Notes: generated by a model from the sequence alone, not told the origin. Positions 1-9,040 are shown, counted from the first letter of the stretch. The stretch: DNA of 64,000 bases from Bog-473 sp963791455 (GCA_963791455.1 CAWBSM010000002.1:434001-498000), one strand, 5' to 3'. Numbers and translations are program-made.

Positions 1-2
1 GG

Positions 3-449
3 CCTAAGTACCGGGCGGCGCTTTCCCACCTACTTCCCGCTGATCCTGAGGACGTGCTTCGCCGACGACCCAGCTCTCAGTCTTGGTCGGCTCTTGAATA
101 CACCGCCCATGTTCGGGACGTGATCGCTCTCTGGAGTGGGGCTCTGCACAAGCTGCTCGCGGAGGACCGGCCAGTCCTACCTCGTCCGGACCCGTCGATC
201 GCCGACGAAGCGGCCGCGGCGGGGCGCTATAACGCCCTTGATCCCACCACCACAGCAGACGATCTAGCCACGAACGCGAACCGCATGGCCCGGAAAGTCA
301 CCACCATCGACGCCGACCAGTGGGGTCGGGTGATCGTCTTGGGCGACGAGGAAATGACCGCCATCGCAGTCGTGCGCAAAGTCGCCCACGAAGGGACACA
401 CCACCTCCTAGACATCGGTCGCTCACTCCGGGCCGCTCGTGGCGCGTGA
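3..449 (+). CDS. DinB-like (four-helix) protein, 5' end outside window
   Basis: The reading frame is already open at base 3, so the N-terminus lies outside the window and the GTG at 54 is probably internal. The visible 148 residues contain a typical actinobacterial DinB/YfiT-like pattern: SWSALEYTAHVRDV near the start and VAHEGTHHLLDIGR near the end, which supply the His residues that bind metal in this fold. DinB-like proteins are small four-helix bundles, often thiol- or metal-dependent transferases or of unknown role; the substrate cannot be read from the sequence. A second DinB-like gene lies at 3154-3519 on the other strand. Confidence 0.75.
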   Translation, partial: PKYRAALSHLLPADPEDVLRRRPSSQSWSALEYTAHVRDVIALWSGALHKLLAEDRPVLPRPDPSIADEAAAAGRYNALDPTTTADDLATNANRMARKVTTIDADQWGRVIVLGDEEMTAIAVVRKVAHEGTHHLLDIGRSLRAARGA

Positions 450-719
450 TCGTGTCGCCGACGTGCCGTACCAGCGCTGCGCCCACTCTCAGGTGTGTGT
501 CGAGGGATCACCGCCTGGTCAATTCGACACCTCCTGATCGACGTCACTGTTCGCCAATCTGGCTGGTGTTGCGTTGATCCCTTGGGCCCGCACCGGGTAG
601 CGGGCGAGGGATGGCTAACGGTAGTGACGCAACGCCGAGACCGATGTAGATCCGCCGCCCGGTATCCGGCAGCAATCCCGGACGGTCAGCGTCCCCTCTC
701 TTTGCAAGAATCTTCGATT

Positions 720-1616
720 ATGAGCGAAGCGGTTCTAGAAGGCATCCGTGATCTGAGTCTGCAACGTCCCGACGGCCGAGTTGTTGCCTGGTCCGAGTTC
801 GGGGACGAGGATGGTATGCCCCTCCTGCGGGTTCCCGGAACACCCGGGTGTCGCTACTCCTTGCGGGCTGACCGAACCCCCTGGACGCAGCGGCACTTGC
901 GGGTCATCACGACCGAGCGCCCAGGTTTCGGTGCCTCAAGTCGATTGCTCGGGAGGCGATTCCGTGAGCCAGCCGACGACATAGCCGCGATCTTGGACCA
1001 GCTGGACCTTGCGGCCGTCCACGTCATCGGTGCCAGTGGATCCTCACCGCATCAGCTCGCATTCGCCTCCCGGCATCCCGATCGCGTGCGTGCCATGACG
1101 GTCCTCGTCGGTGCCGCGCCGCCGACGGAGGATGAGATCGCGCAGATGATTGGGCTCAATGCTGAGGCGAATCACCTGGTGCGCGAGGGCGACGTGGAGG
1201 GGCTCTACGCGCTCATGGAGTCGATCCGGACCGCCATGCTGGCGGATCCCAATGCGGCCTTCCGCGAGATCATGGACCGTGCGCCAGACGCGGACCGCGC
1301 CGTCATGGCCGATCCCCAATGGCAAGCAGAGTTCGCCGTCGCGGCGCGGGAGGCGCTCCGACCAGGTCTGGACGGCTGGATCGATGAGGGCATCGCCATT
1401 GCCTCGCCATGGGACGACATCGACCTGAGCATTGTCAGGACGTCCGTGACCTGGTGGCACGCCGCCAAGGACGCGAACGCCCCCTTGGCGGCGGCAACGC
1501 GTCTCATCGACCACCTTCCGAATGCACGACTGGTCCAGTTCGGGGAAGACGAAGGTCATCTTGCTGCCTATCACCGCGAGGGCGAGATTCTCGATGAACT
1601 TCTCGCCCGCGGGTAA
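720..1616 (+). CDS. alpha/beta hydrolase
   Basis: A 298-residue alpha/beta-hydrolase-fold protein. The nucleophile elbow is GASGSS (Ser about residue 105), the oxyanion region follows VPGTPGCR, and a late EDEGHLAAY supplies the His. The frame stays open further upstream, but the ATG at 720 gives the conserved N-terminus ahead of RPDGRVVAWSEFGD, while the upstream extension has no family character. Only a weak ribosome site is visible. The substrate is unknown. Bases 450-719 upstream hold no gene I can support. Confidence 0.8.
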   Translation: MSEAVLEGIRDLSLQRPDGRVVAWSEFGDEDGMPLLRVPGTPGCRYSLRADRTPWTQRHLRVITTERPGFGASSRLLGRRFREPADDIAAILDQLDLAAVHVIGASGSSPHQLAFASRHPDRVRAMTVLVGAAPPTEDEIAQMIGLNAEANHLVREGDVEGLYALMESIRTAMLADPNAAFREIMDRAPDADRAVMADPQWQAEFAVAAREALRPGLDGWIDEGIAIASPWDDIDLSIVRTSVTWWHAAKDANAPLAAATRLIDHLPNARLVQFGEDEGHLAAYHREGEILDELLARG

Positions 1617-1714
1617 CGATCACAGAGCCATCCTGAAAGTGCAGTTCCCATATGCTCTCAACAGGGCCGTGATATCCGAGCACAGCCGCAAGACATGAAC
1701 AAGACTTGCGACCA

Positions 1715-3023
1715 ATGACCGATGTCCCCGAGACACAGTACGCGGCTTGCGGGGGTGATCACATTGCCTACCAGGTGTTCGGAGAAGGTGATGTGGACCT
1801 GCTGTGGGTCCCGGCTTCAGGGGACTGCATCGACTTGCGTTGGGACTGGCCTCCCTACGCGCACTTCCTCGAGTGGCTCGGCACCAAGGCGCGGGTCATC
1901 TCTTTCGATCGACGAGGGACGGGAGAATCCGATCCGCCATCCGATGACGACCTCCCACTGTGGGAGCGGTGGGCAGATGACGCACGAGCCGTACTCGATG
2001 CGGTCGGATCTGAGCGAGCGGTGATCTGCGGGATCACCGATTCGGGCGCTGCTGCTGTCCTCTTTGTGGCGAGCCACCCGTCTCGTGCGCTAGCACTCAT
2101 GCTCATCAATTGCCAGGCTCAGGCTTACCCCGAGACCCAAGCTCCCGTCGAGCTGTTTCTCCGAGAGGCGTGGGGTACTCCGCTCCTGACAGACTTCTGT
2201 TTCCTGATCCGGTGCAGCGGGACCCACTTGTTCGTACCTGGTGGACGAGGAACCAGCGGATGTACATGCCGCCGAGCGTGGCTGCGTCGTGGGTCAGCGG
2301 ACCGGTTTACGATGTACGCGCCTCGCTCGGACTAATCCGCGTCCCCACGCTTGTCCTCCACAGCGAAGGCTTTCAGGCGGTGCCGATCGACTGGGGTCGC
2401 TACCTCGCAGAACACATCTCCGGTGCTCGATTCGCGTCATTGCCCGGAAATGACGGATGGGTATTCACTGAGCCCGCAGTCGGCACCGCGCTGAGCGAAA
2501 TCGATGTGTTCCTCGGCGGGCTGAACAGCGTCGGGGACCTTGACCGCGCGCTGGCGGCGGTGCTCTTCACTGACATCGTCGGCTCAACAGAACGAGCCTC
2601 TGCCATCGGGGATCGTCAATGGCGCCACCTCTTGGAAGCCCATGATGCCGTGGCCCGCACCGTGGTTGAACAACATCGAGGACGGGTCGTGAAGATGACC
2701 GGCGAGGCATGCTGGCAACCTTCGATGGACCAGGCCGAGCGATTCGCTGCGCGCTTGCCCTCGGCGAGTCGTTGCGGCCCCTCGGAATCGACATTCGCGC
2801 GGGGTTACACACTGGCGAAGTGGAGCTGCGAGACGGCGACATCGCTGGGATCGGAGTGCACATCGCCGCTCGGGTAATGGACGCGGCTTCTCCTGGCGAG
2901 CTCCTTGTGTCGGCCGCCGTTCCGATGCTTGTGGCCGGGTCCGGTCTTGAGTTTGAGGCCCGCGGAGAGCATGAACTCAAGGGTGTCCCTGGGGCCTGGA
3001 AGCTATTCGCGGTGGCAAGTTGA
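1715..3023 (+). pseudogene. alpha/beta hydrolase-class III adenylate cyclase, broken by two frameshifts
   Basis: Three consecutive frames together give one protein collinear with the intact 444-residue cyclase at 18454-19788. Frame 1 carries the hydrolase-like N-terminus (FDRRGTGESD), frame 2 the start of the cyclase domain (VLFTDIVGSTERA, with the metal Asp) and frame 3 the end (AGLHTGEVEL, GEHELKGVPG). The first break is near 2195-2230. The second is at about 2707, inside the conserved TGDG-type loop, where one base is missing from GAGGCATG. Adding back two bases gives 436 residues, close to the paralogue. ATG 1715 is preferred over TTG 1706. It is either a recent pseudogene or contains two sequencing errors. 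Confidence 0.85.
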
Positions 3024-3153
3024 AAGGCTAGGCGGAAGCGTCGATCCCGCATGGTCTCAGCCAGGAATTGGGGTATCACCTACCGCCGGATGGCTGGGAC
3101 ACGTCAACTCGACTGGTTCTTGGCCCGGATCATGAGATCGGAAGAGAGGGCCG

Positions 3154-3519
3154 CTACTGGAAACTCCTGCCGTCCACCGCCCGGTAGAGAGCGTGCAACG
3201 TGCAGACCTGGGTGCCGTGGTGGCTGACCTCATTGAGGATGCTGACAAGGATCTCGTAGCCCAGGACAGACGGTCCGGGATCGTCTGCGTAGCTCCAGAA
3301 CCGTGTGGCCTGGTCAAGTCCTTCGTCAGTCGACGCTCGGATGGCCTGGTCCAGTGCTCGGCATCCCGCTCGCATAACGTGGACGGATTCAGCCGGCGCA
3401 AAGCACACCGGATGCTCGGACATGTACGGCGCTATCCAACCACTCTCGGCTGACTTTGTGCCACCGAGGAAGTCCAGGGCCGCCGCACATCCGGCCATGG
3501 ATCCAACGTACCAGAGCAC
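3154..3519 (-). CDS. DinB-like protein, possibly 5'-truncated
   Basis: A 121-residue product. The C-terminal part (ILNEVSHHGTQVCTLHALYR) is the characteristic last helix of a DinB-like four-helix bundle, with two adjacent His; GWIAPYMSEHP and FWSYADDPG also fit this family. It is shorter than the usual 150-170 residues and the first helix looks incomplete, so the 5' end may be lost. The start could also be the Met at residue 8. It faces the broken cyclase gene. No function can be assigned. Confidence 0.55.
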   Translation of the reverse strand: MLWYVGSMAGCAAALDFLGGTKSAESGWIAPYMSEHPVCFAPAESVHVMRAGCRALDQAIRASTDEGLDQATRFWSYADDPGPSVLGYEILVSILNEVSHHGTQVCTLHALYRAVDGRSFQ

Positions 3520-3578
3520 TTAGGCGATAGTCGTCTATGGTTCCACCCCCTTTGCCCTCGTTCGCAGAGGCCCGTCGT

Positions 3579-3911
3579 CTAGGAGGGCGCTTCTGGGGGC
3601 GGCTCGTGCACGGCGGCCTCCCAGACCTTGCCGGACAGGCGCACGGCCACCACTCGGGAGACGGCGATGCCCACGGCCATAGAGGTGGCCCAGGTGAGGG
3701 CGGCGCCCCAGGTGACTTTGCGGTCCGCCGGTCCGCTAGGAGGGGGCTCGTGGCGCACCAGGCGCCAGGCCATGGTGAGCAGGCGCTGGGTCACGATGGC
3801 GGCCACGGCCACCGAAGCGGCGTTGACCACCTTCCAGCCCAGGTTCTTCTGCTCGGGGCTGGCGTTGACGGGCTTGTGAGGCCTCCAAGTGTGGTGGTAG
3901 CGAGCCTCCAT
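3579..3911 (-). CDS. DUF4235 small membrane protein
   Basis: A 110-residue protein matching DUF4235, a small integral membrane family found mostly in actinobacteria. Two hydrophobic helices are visible (about residues 26-46, GWKVVNAASVAVAAIVTQRL, and 68-90, ALTWATSMAVGIAVSRVV), separated by the typical RLVRHEPPPSGP linker. The C-terminus is Pro/Glu-rich. Function is unknown in the family. Confidence 0.75.
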   Translation of the reverse strand: MEARYHHTWRPHKPVNASPEQKNLGWKVVNAASVAVAAIVTQRLLTMAWRLVRHEPPPSGPADRKVTWGAALTWATSMAVGIAVSRVVAVRLSGKVWEAAVHEPPPEAPS

Positions 3912-4217
3912 CTGCCTCCAATCATGTTCACTCTACCACCGGGGCTTCAACTAGGCCCTCGGCTGAGGCCTCGGTGAGATGGGTGCGTCGGGATGAAATC
4001 AGAGCAATAGCCGCACTACAGGGCATCACTTGCAGGTGAGCCCCGAGGGTCGCAAGCAGAGAACGAAGGTCAGCGCCAGACAACGTGTGCGTGATCGCCG
4101 GGTAGGTGGCGACGGCCGACGAGACCTCCTTGACATCGCCTCCCCACGGGTCCACAGTCGGGCGACAACCCAGTGTCTTTGCCCCTGGGTCGGCGCCCGC
4201 GTGGGAAGGGAGAAAAC
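3912..4217. other. intergenic stretch, no supported gene
   Basis: This roughly 300-base gap between the DUF4235 gene and the small ORF at 4218 contains open frames on both strands, but none has family character. The only structure seen is a short inverted repeat, ACCCAG (4168-4173) with CTGGGT (4185-4190), which could form a weak hairpin ahead of the 4218 gene. Confidence 0.5.
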
Positions 4218-4331
4218 ATGAGTTCCACCGCTAGCCTGATCACCGTCATCGCTGCATGGGCTTTCGCGCTTATCGTCATCGCTATCGCCGTCCGAATCGG
4301 ACCGGAGCAGTTCAACAAGATCGACAGTTAG
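4218..4331 (+). CDS. 37-residue single-pass membrane peptide
   Basis: A small ORF from ATG 4218 to TAG 4331, preceded by GGGAAGGGAG five to fifteen bases upstream, a good ribosome site. The peptide begins MSSTASLITVIAA, runs through one strongly hydrophobic helix (about residues 7-26, ending IVIAIAVRIG) and ends with a short polar tail. Good translation signals plus a clean transmembrane helix make it more than a chance ORF, but I recognise no family. It stands alone beside the integrase remnant. Confidence 0.5.
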   Translation: MSSTASLITVIAAWAFALIVIAIAVRIGPEQFNKIDS

Positions 4332-4412
4332 GTCACCCGCCCGAGCGCCCGGGCTGCCTGGTACCAGGCCGTTGCCGCGACGGTCGGTCGGGCTATGACG
4401 TCCTGACGCCTC

Positions 4413-4435
4413 GCCTGCCAGAGCGGGGTTCGAAC
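4413..4435 (-). other. possible tRNA 3'-end (att-like) remnant
   Basis: Read on the minus strand, GTTCGAACCCCGC resembles a T-loop plus the 3' half of a T-stem. It lies just beyond the 3' end of the integrase remnant, where attachment-site copies of a tRNA end are often found. The 5' half of the T-stem is absent, so it is not a tRNA. This is a weak call. Confidence 0.2.
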
Positions 4436-4450
4436 ATTTCACCAACCGCG

Positions 4451-5020
4451 TTAGCCGCGCTCCGGTCGTTTTCGGCCGGTGATTCGGGCGTAGATCCCGA
4501 GGGTCATCTGCGGCGAGGAACGCCCGAGTCGCGTTTGTGCCGTCTTGACGGCGACACCGGCTGATATCAGCGCGGTTGCGGCAAGTGAGCGCAGGTCGTG
4601 GAAGCGCAGTCCTGGCAGCTTGGCTCTTTCGCAGACTGGCACCCAGGTCCGGATGCGCCAATTGGTGTAGTCAAGGTGTCCTCCGTCCGACGACACAAAC
4701 AAGGACGCGTCCGAGTAGCGATCGACGCCCCCCCCCGGCGGATGAGTGCGGGCAGGTCAGCCTTGAGCCATTTGCGGCCGAAAAGGTCCTCGTGCTCGAG
4801 GCGGACTTCGGTGGGGCCAGTTCACCGCTACGGGACAGTTGCCGACCGAGTGTCACCGCGCCGGCGCCGAAGTCGATCCGGTTGGCGGTCAAACCCGCCG
4901 CTTCGGCCCATCGGAGGCCCATGGCAGCCCCGAGCCACATCATCGTGGCCTGGTCCGGACCGAGCGCCTTTGCGAGCCCCTCGAGCTGCTTCACCGTCAG
5001 CGCCGGTCGGTCTACCAATC
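4451..5020 (-). pseudogene. tyrosine recombinase (integrase) remnant
   Basis: Pieces of the catalytic domain of a phage-type tyrosine integrase in more than one frame. The upstream piece reads VKQLEGLAKALGPDQ, then MGLRWAEAAGLT with the first catalytic Arg, then ELAPPKSASSTRT. The downstream piece reads LRFHDLRS (His-x-x-Arg box), then QTRLGRSSPQMTLGIYAR with the catalytic Tyr; the usual HxxHSS His is replaced by Arg. Between them the frame changes at least twice, one change falling at a run of nine C at 4728-4736. The N-terminal arm- and core-binding domains are missing. It marks a past integration event. Confidence 0.75.
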
Positions 5021-5335
5021 GCGTCCGAGGGAGTCGGATGCCTCGGCAGGGACTCGTCCCGTCGCGTCCACAAGCAAGTCCAACACCTCGCCGATGGTCC
5101 GTCCCGGGACAACGACCTCGCCGAGTGGAAGCTCGGTCTGGATGGAGTAGCGGTTCCGACGGCCCTCCTTGGCCTTGATGACGTAGCCGGCCGCAATGAG
5201 GTCGTTGACGATGCCGAACGCGGTGCGTTCGGTTATGCCCAGCGTCGTCGCGATGTCGCGCAGGCGCATCCCGGGGTCGTGAGCGATGCACACGAGGACC
5301 CGGGCGTGGTTGGTGAGGAAGCTCCATTCCGCCAT
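5012..5335 (-). CDS. winged helix-turn-helix transcriptional regulator
   Basis: A 107-residue MarR/ArsR-like winged-helix protein. HARVLVCIAHDPGMRLRDIA is followed by the recognition helix region ITERTAFGIVNDLIAAGYV and the wing KAKEGRRNRYSI. This single-domain type is common in actinobacteria and usually ends soon after a short C-terminal helix, as here. It is divergent from the operon starting at 5468 and is its most likely regulator (inference from position). Its last codons overlap the start of the integrase remnant. Confidence 0.75.
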   Translation of the reverse strand: MAEWSFLTNHARVLVCIAHDPGMRLRDIATTLGITERTAFGIVNDLIAAGYVIKAKEGRRNRYSIQTELPLGEVVVPGRTIGEVLDLLVDATGRVPAEASDSLGRDW

Positions 5336-5371
5336 AAGAGAGCAGCCTAGTCGTCTTATTCCAGAAATCTA

Positions 5372-5400
5372 TTGCAAGTATTTGAGCAGGGGCCTACCCT
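5372..5400 (+). promoter_or_regulatory. candidate promoter of the 5468-10050 gene run
   Basis: TTGCAA (5372-5377) and TACCCT (5395-5400) are separated by 17 bases in the AT-richer divergent intergenic region, about 70 bases before the ATG at 5468. The match to -35/-10 consensus is moderate. Confidence 0.3.
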
Positions 5401-5467
5401 GATTGCAGGAGACCGAGGCTCGACCGCCGACGGCGGCCACGCGCTCGGGTCCGCGAAAGGGTCTGCC

Positions 5468-6415
5468 ATGGCCGAGGCTCCTGTGCACGTCGTCTTCGGC
5501 ACTGGCCAGGTTGGAAACTCATTGACGGCGCACTTGGCCAGGTTGGGCCTTGAGGTCCGTGCGGTGTCCCGGCACCGTCCGCCGACGCTGGCCGACGAGG
5601 TCGATTGGCGGGCTGCCGATGTCACCGATGCCGAAGCTGCCACCGACGCGGCCAAAGGCGCATCGGTGGTTTACCAATGCCTTAACGCCCCGTACACCGA
5701 GTGGCCAACACGCTTTCCGCCACTACAGCGCGGCGTCCTGACTGCTGCCGAGCGCAACGACGCGCTCTTGGTGACCTTGGAGAACCTCTACGCCTATGGC
5801 CCGACCCACGGCCGGCCGATGACCGAAGACCTCCCGCTGGCCGCGACGACGAAGAAGGGCCGTGCCCGAGCGGCCATGACCCAAGAACTGCTAGCGGCCG
5901 CCGATGCCGGTCGTGTCCAGATCGCCATCGGGCGCGCATCGGACTTCTTCGGGGCCGGTGTCACCGAGACAACGCTCGGCGAGCGGGTCTTTGCCAACGC
6001 TGTGGCCGGCAAGCGCGCCGATTTCCTCGGCAACCCCAACCTGCTTCACACCTACAGCTACGTTCCCGATATCGCCGTCGGCCTGGCCACGCTCGGTACT
6101 GACACTCGTGCGGTCGGCCAGGTGTGGCACCTGCCCGGACCCGAGACCGTGACCACCCGGGCGCTGCTTGATCTCGTTGCCGGCGAGGTGGGACATCCGG
6201 TGGCCGTTCGCTCGGTGCCCAAGCTGGTCATGCGCGCCCTCGGCCTGTTTAACCCGACGATGCGGGAGTTGGCGGAGATGACCTACGAGTTCGACGAGCC
6301 CTTTGTCCTCGACACCACGAAGTACGAGTCCGCCTTCGGGGCGGGCGGTACCCCACTGTCCGCGGCGGTCACCGAAACGGTGACCTGGTACAAGGCCCAA
6401 AGGACCCCAAAATGA
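5468..6415 (+). CDS. NAD-dependent epimerase/dehydratase-type (extended SDR) protein
   Basis: A 315-residue extended short-chain dehydrogenase. The dinucleotide loop is FGTGQVG at residues 10-16, followed by an acidic VDWRAADVTD segment and LENLYAYGP in the active-site strand. The usual YxxxK is not obvious, so it may be an atypical or NmrA/NAD-binding-only member. ATG 5468 is chosen because the family N-terminus (VHVVFGTGQ) begins there; the upstream open frame has no homology-like content. It is the first gene of a run in one direction and overlaps the next gene by ATGA. Confidence 0.75.
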   Translation: MAEAPVHVVFGTGQVGNSLTAHLARLGLEVRAVSRHRPPTLADEVDWRAADVTDAEAATDAAKGASVVYQCLNAPYTEWPTRFPPLQRGVLTAAERNDALLVTLENLYAYGPTHGRPMTEDLPLAATTKKGRARAAMTQELLAAADAGRVQIAIGRASDFFGAGVTETTLGERVFANAVAGKRADFLGNPNLLHTYSYVPDIAVGLATLGTDTRAVGQVWHLPGPETVTTRALLDLVAGEVGHPVAVRSVPKLVMRALGLFNPTMRELAEMTYEFDEPFVLDTTKYESAFGAGGTPLSAAVTETVTWYKAQRTPK

Positions 6416-7032
6416 CGGATCTCGAGACGCCGGTAGGCGAGCTGAGCCCAACGGTCGCATGGTCGAGACGGGTGCGCCGCGTCGGTGGCTTCATCCAGCT
6501 CGCCTTCGCCGCGCTCTGGCTCATACGGGGCGGCCTCAACGTGCACAAGCCCGCGGGAATCACATTGGCGGGGGCCTTCAGCCTGATGGTCCTCGCCGTA
6601 TTGGCCTACGGCATCCGGGTCACGGCGGGCACCGGCGGCCGACCACCAGGTCAAGAAGCCAAACGCATCGAGCGTTCCGTGACCATCGCGACCGTGTTCG
6701 AGCTTGTCGCGGCCTTCGTCCTTCCTGTCATTGTCATCGCCGCCGGTCATTCCGACTGGGTACTGCCGTCCATCGCCATCACGATCGGACCACTTCTGCT
6801 GTGGCTCGACCACCTGGTCCACATCCCCCGGTATCGCCCGGTGGGCTGGGCCTTGATCGTCGGTCCGGTGATCCTGGTCGCCACTATGTCGGGGACGGCT
6901 CTTGTCGCCACCACGGGTATCGCCGCCGGCGTGGTGCTATTGGGGACCGCTGCCGCTGGATTCCACGACCTCGCCGGCCTGCGAGCTTCCGGCCAGTCGA
7001 GGCCCGTACAGCTCCGCCCGCAGACTCCATGA
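6412..7032 (+). CDS. multi-pass membrane protein, unknown
   Basis: A 206-residue integral membrane protein with about six hydrophobic helices (for example FIQLAFAALWLIRGG, LAGAFSLMVLAVLAYGI, IATVFELVAAFVLPVIVIAA). Its ATG overlaps the stop of the preceding SDR gene (ATGA), so the two are translationally coupled. No domain is recognised. The repeated neighbourhood with SDR and cupin genes suggests an accessory role, which is inference. Confidence 0.65.
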   Translation: MTDLETPVGELSPTVAWSRRVRRVGGFIQLAFAALWLIRGGLNVHKPAGITLAGAFSLMVLAVLAYGIRVTAGTGGRPPGQEAKRIERSVTIATVFELVAAFVLPVIVIAAGHSDWVLPSIAITIGPLLLWLDHLVHIPRYRPVGWALIVGPVILVATMSGTALVATTGIAAGVVLLGTAAAGFHDLAGLRASGQSRPVQLRPQTP

Positions 7033-7054
7033 CTGCCCACTAGACGGAGGCACC

Positions 7055-7612
7055 ATGACCGGCTTCCGACCTTTCTTCAACCCCGCCACCGGCGAATGGA
7101 TCGAGTACACGGCCCTGGTTCAGGACAGCAACGGGGCCTACGTCCGGTTCAACTGGCGCAGTGTGCCCGGTGGCGTGATCACCGAGCACATCCATCCTCA
7201 TCAAGAGGAGCGCTTCACGATCAAGGAAGGTGAGGCCCATTTCACCTTGAACGGTCGGGAGCTGGTGGCCCGCGCGGGCGAGACGATCGTCGTGCCGCCT
7301 GGGGCTCCTCACTCGGAGGGGAACATCGGGCAGGTGGATATCGAGGGCACGGTCGAATTGCGACCGGCGCTGCGGACCAAGCAGTTCCACGAGGCGTTGG
7401 CGGGGCTGGTCAACGACGGGCGGACGACGCCAAGAGGCGCACCAAAGAACCCGCTCCAGCTCGGGGCGACCTTCTGGCACTTCCGACGCGAGAGTCGGCC
7501 GACGTCGCCACCCATTTGGGCACAGAACGCCTTTCTCCCTCCATTGGCTGCACTGGCCAAGGTTTTCGGAGTCCGCCCCTATTACGAGCGCTGGGACAGT
7601 CGGGTCGGCTGA
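7055..7612 (+). CDS. cupin-domain protein
   Basis: A 185-residue single-domain cupin. The metal-binding motif 1 is HIHPHQEERFTIKEGE (two His, Glu) and motif 2 is PPGAPHSEGN. ATG 7055 has a strong ribosome site (GGAGG, four bases before). The C-terminal half is helical and ends in a hydrophobic KVFGVRPYYERW segment typical of this cupin subgroup. Likely a metal-dependent small-molecule isomerase, dioxygenase or binding protein; substrate unknown. Confidence 0.8.
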   Translation: MTGFRPFFNPATGEWIEYTALVQDSNGAYVRFNWRSVPGGVITEHIHPHQEERFTIKEGEAHFTLNGRELVARAGETIVVPPGAPHSEGNIGQVDIEGTVELRPALRTKQFHEALAGLVNDGRTTPRGAPKNPLQLGATFWHFRRESRPTSPPIWAQNAFLPPLAALAKVFGVRPYYERWDSRVG

Positions 7613-7664
7613 TCCGCGGACAGGCACCCTGACCGAAGGAACCACGACAGAACGGAGCGTCACC

Positions 7665-8072
7665 ATGACCATCGAAGAACTTGCTACGGATCTCGAGCCA
7701 TCGGAGAGGGAGCTCAAGGGTCGAGCAGCTCTCGATGAGCTCGTACCCGGAATCCCCTACCTGATTGACGCCTCGGTCGGCGAGCTCTCGCCGGCCACCG
7801 CGCGGCGGATCTACGAGAACATCTGGGGCGATGTCTACGCTACGAGCCCGCTGAACACCCGGGATCTCACGATCGCGGCAATCGGTGGGCTCACCGCGAT
7901 GGGAGGCGCCGAGACCAACCTCAACCTTCAGGCCGCCATCGCTCTACGAGTAGGGCTCACGCCGTCGGACATCGTGGCCATCATCGAGCACGCCGCCACC
8001 TATGCCGGCTTTCCGCGGTCGCAGGCTGCGCTCCAGGCGGTGCGCGGAGTCCTCGAATCGCCAGGTGCCTGA
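7665..8072 (+). CDS. carboxymuconolactone decarboxylase-like protein
   Basis: A 135-residue CMD-family protein with conserved NTRDLTIAAIGGL and IIEHAATYAGFPRSQAAL. The CxxC of AhpD-type peroxidases is absent, so it belongs with the decarboxylase-like branch acting on lactones or beta-keto acids rather than with AhpD. It is followed by an MBL hydrolase and an alpha/beta hydrolase, which is consistent with lactone or ester breakdown (inference). Confidence 0.8.
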   Translation: MTIEELATDLEPSERELKGRAALDELVPGIPYLIDASVGELSPATARRIYENIWGDVYATSPLNTRDLTIAAIGGLTAMGGAETNLNLQAAIALRVGLTPSDIVAIIEHAATYAGFPRSQAALQAVRGVLESPGA

Positions 8073-8157
8073 ACGGATCCGTCCGCCACGAAAGAGCGGC
8101 GACACATGATCCTGCCTCGAGTCCTCGCCTACATCCCTGCGTGAACAGGAAGAAAAC

Positions 8158-9040
8158 ATGAGCCTCACCGACCCGATCCGCCGAGTGTCCGTCGTGAGCA
8201 CGGGCCATGTGCAGATCCGACCCGATCATGTATCGGCGACGTGGCGACCCACCTACTGGTGGCTCCTCACCTCTCGCCACTGGACCGCGCCGCGGCCGAT
8301 CAATGCCTACGTCATCGAGCATCGAGACGGGCTTGTGCTCTTCGACACCGGCCAGGATCGGGCGTCGGTCACCGAAGCACTACTTCCCCGGCGGCTTCAC
8401 CAAGGTGCTCTATGACCGTTTGGCTCGCTTCGAGATCGAGCCGGCGGAGACGCTGAGCCTCGGGTTGAAAGGTCTCGGCTACGGCGTGAGCGACGTCCAC
8501 ACGGCCGTGGTCTCCCACCTCCATCAGGACCACATCGGAGGCCTAGGCGAACTCGGACAGGCCGACATCGTCGTCAGCGAGACCGAATGGGGCACGCTGT
8601 CGAGCTCATTGCCCGAACAACGCGGGCTGATGAGCCGTCACATCAAGCTGCCCGGGCTGCGCTGGCGTCAGGTCGAGCCTGAGCCCACCGACGATCCCAG
8701 CCTTGCCCCGTTCGAGGAGTGTCACGACCTCTTTGGCGATGGCAGCCTGGTCCTCCTGCCCACACCGGGACATACGCCCGGCTCGCTGTCATTGCTCGTT
8801 CGCCAAAACGGCCTGCCGCCCTTCATGCTGGTCGGCGACCTGACCTATGACGTGCACGTCCTCGAAGACGGACACGTCCCCGGCGTCGGGAGCAGGCGCC
8901 GACTGCGTGAATCGACGGCCAAGGTCAAGCGGATGCGCCAGCGCTACCGCGATCTGGTCATCCTGCCTGCGCATGACCCCGGAGCGGCTGGTCGATTGGC
9001 CCGGGCCACGGGTCAAACACCTGTTCCCCTGGCTAGCTGA
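8158..9040 (+). pseudogene. MBL-fold (lactonase-like) hydrolase, one-base frameshift
   Basis: The N-terminus (ATG 8158, NAYVIEHRDGLVLFDTGQD) and the body in the next frame (YFPGGFTKVLYDRL, then VVSHLHQDHIGGLGEL, LLPTPGHTPGSLSLL and LVGDLTYD) make one metallo-beta-lactamase-fold protein. The HxHxDH zinc motif and the downstream His and Asp ligands are intact. The frame changes once between about 8372 and 8381; removing one base gives a 293-residue product, normal for the N-acyl-homoserine lactonase-like branch. It is either a pseudogene or an assembly indel. Confidence 0.75.

Noticed and set aside
3928..4155. 75-codon open frame on the minus strand
   Set aside because: No ribosome site or family features; probably chance.
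4168..4190. Short inverted repeat ACCCAG/CTGGGT
   Set aside because: Six base pairs only with an 11-base loop; too weak for a terminator or operator call.
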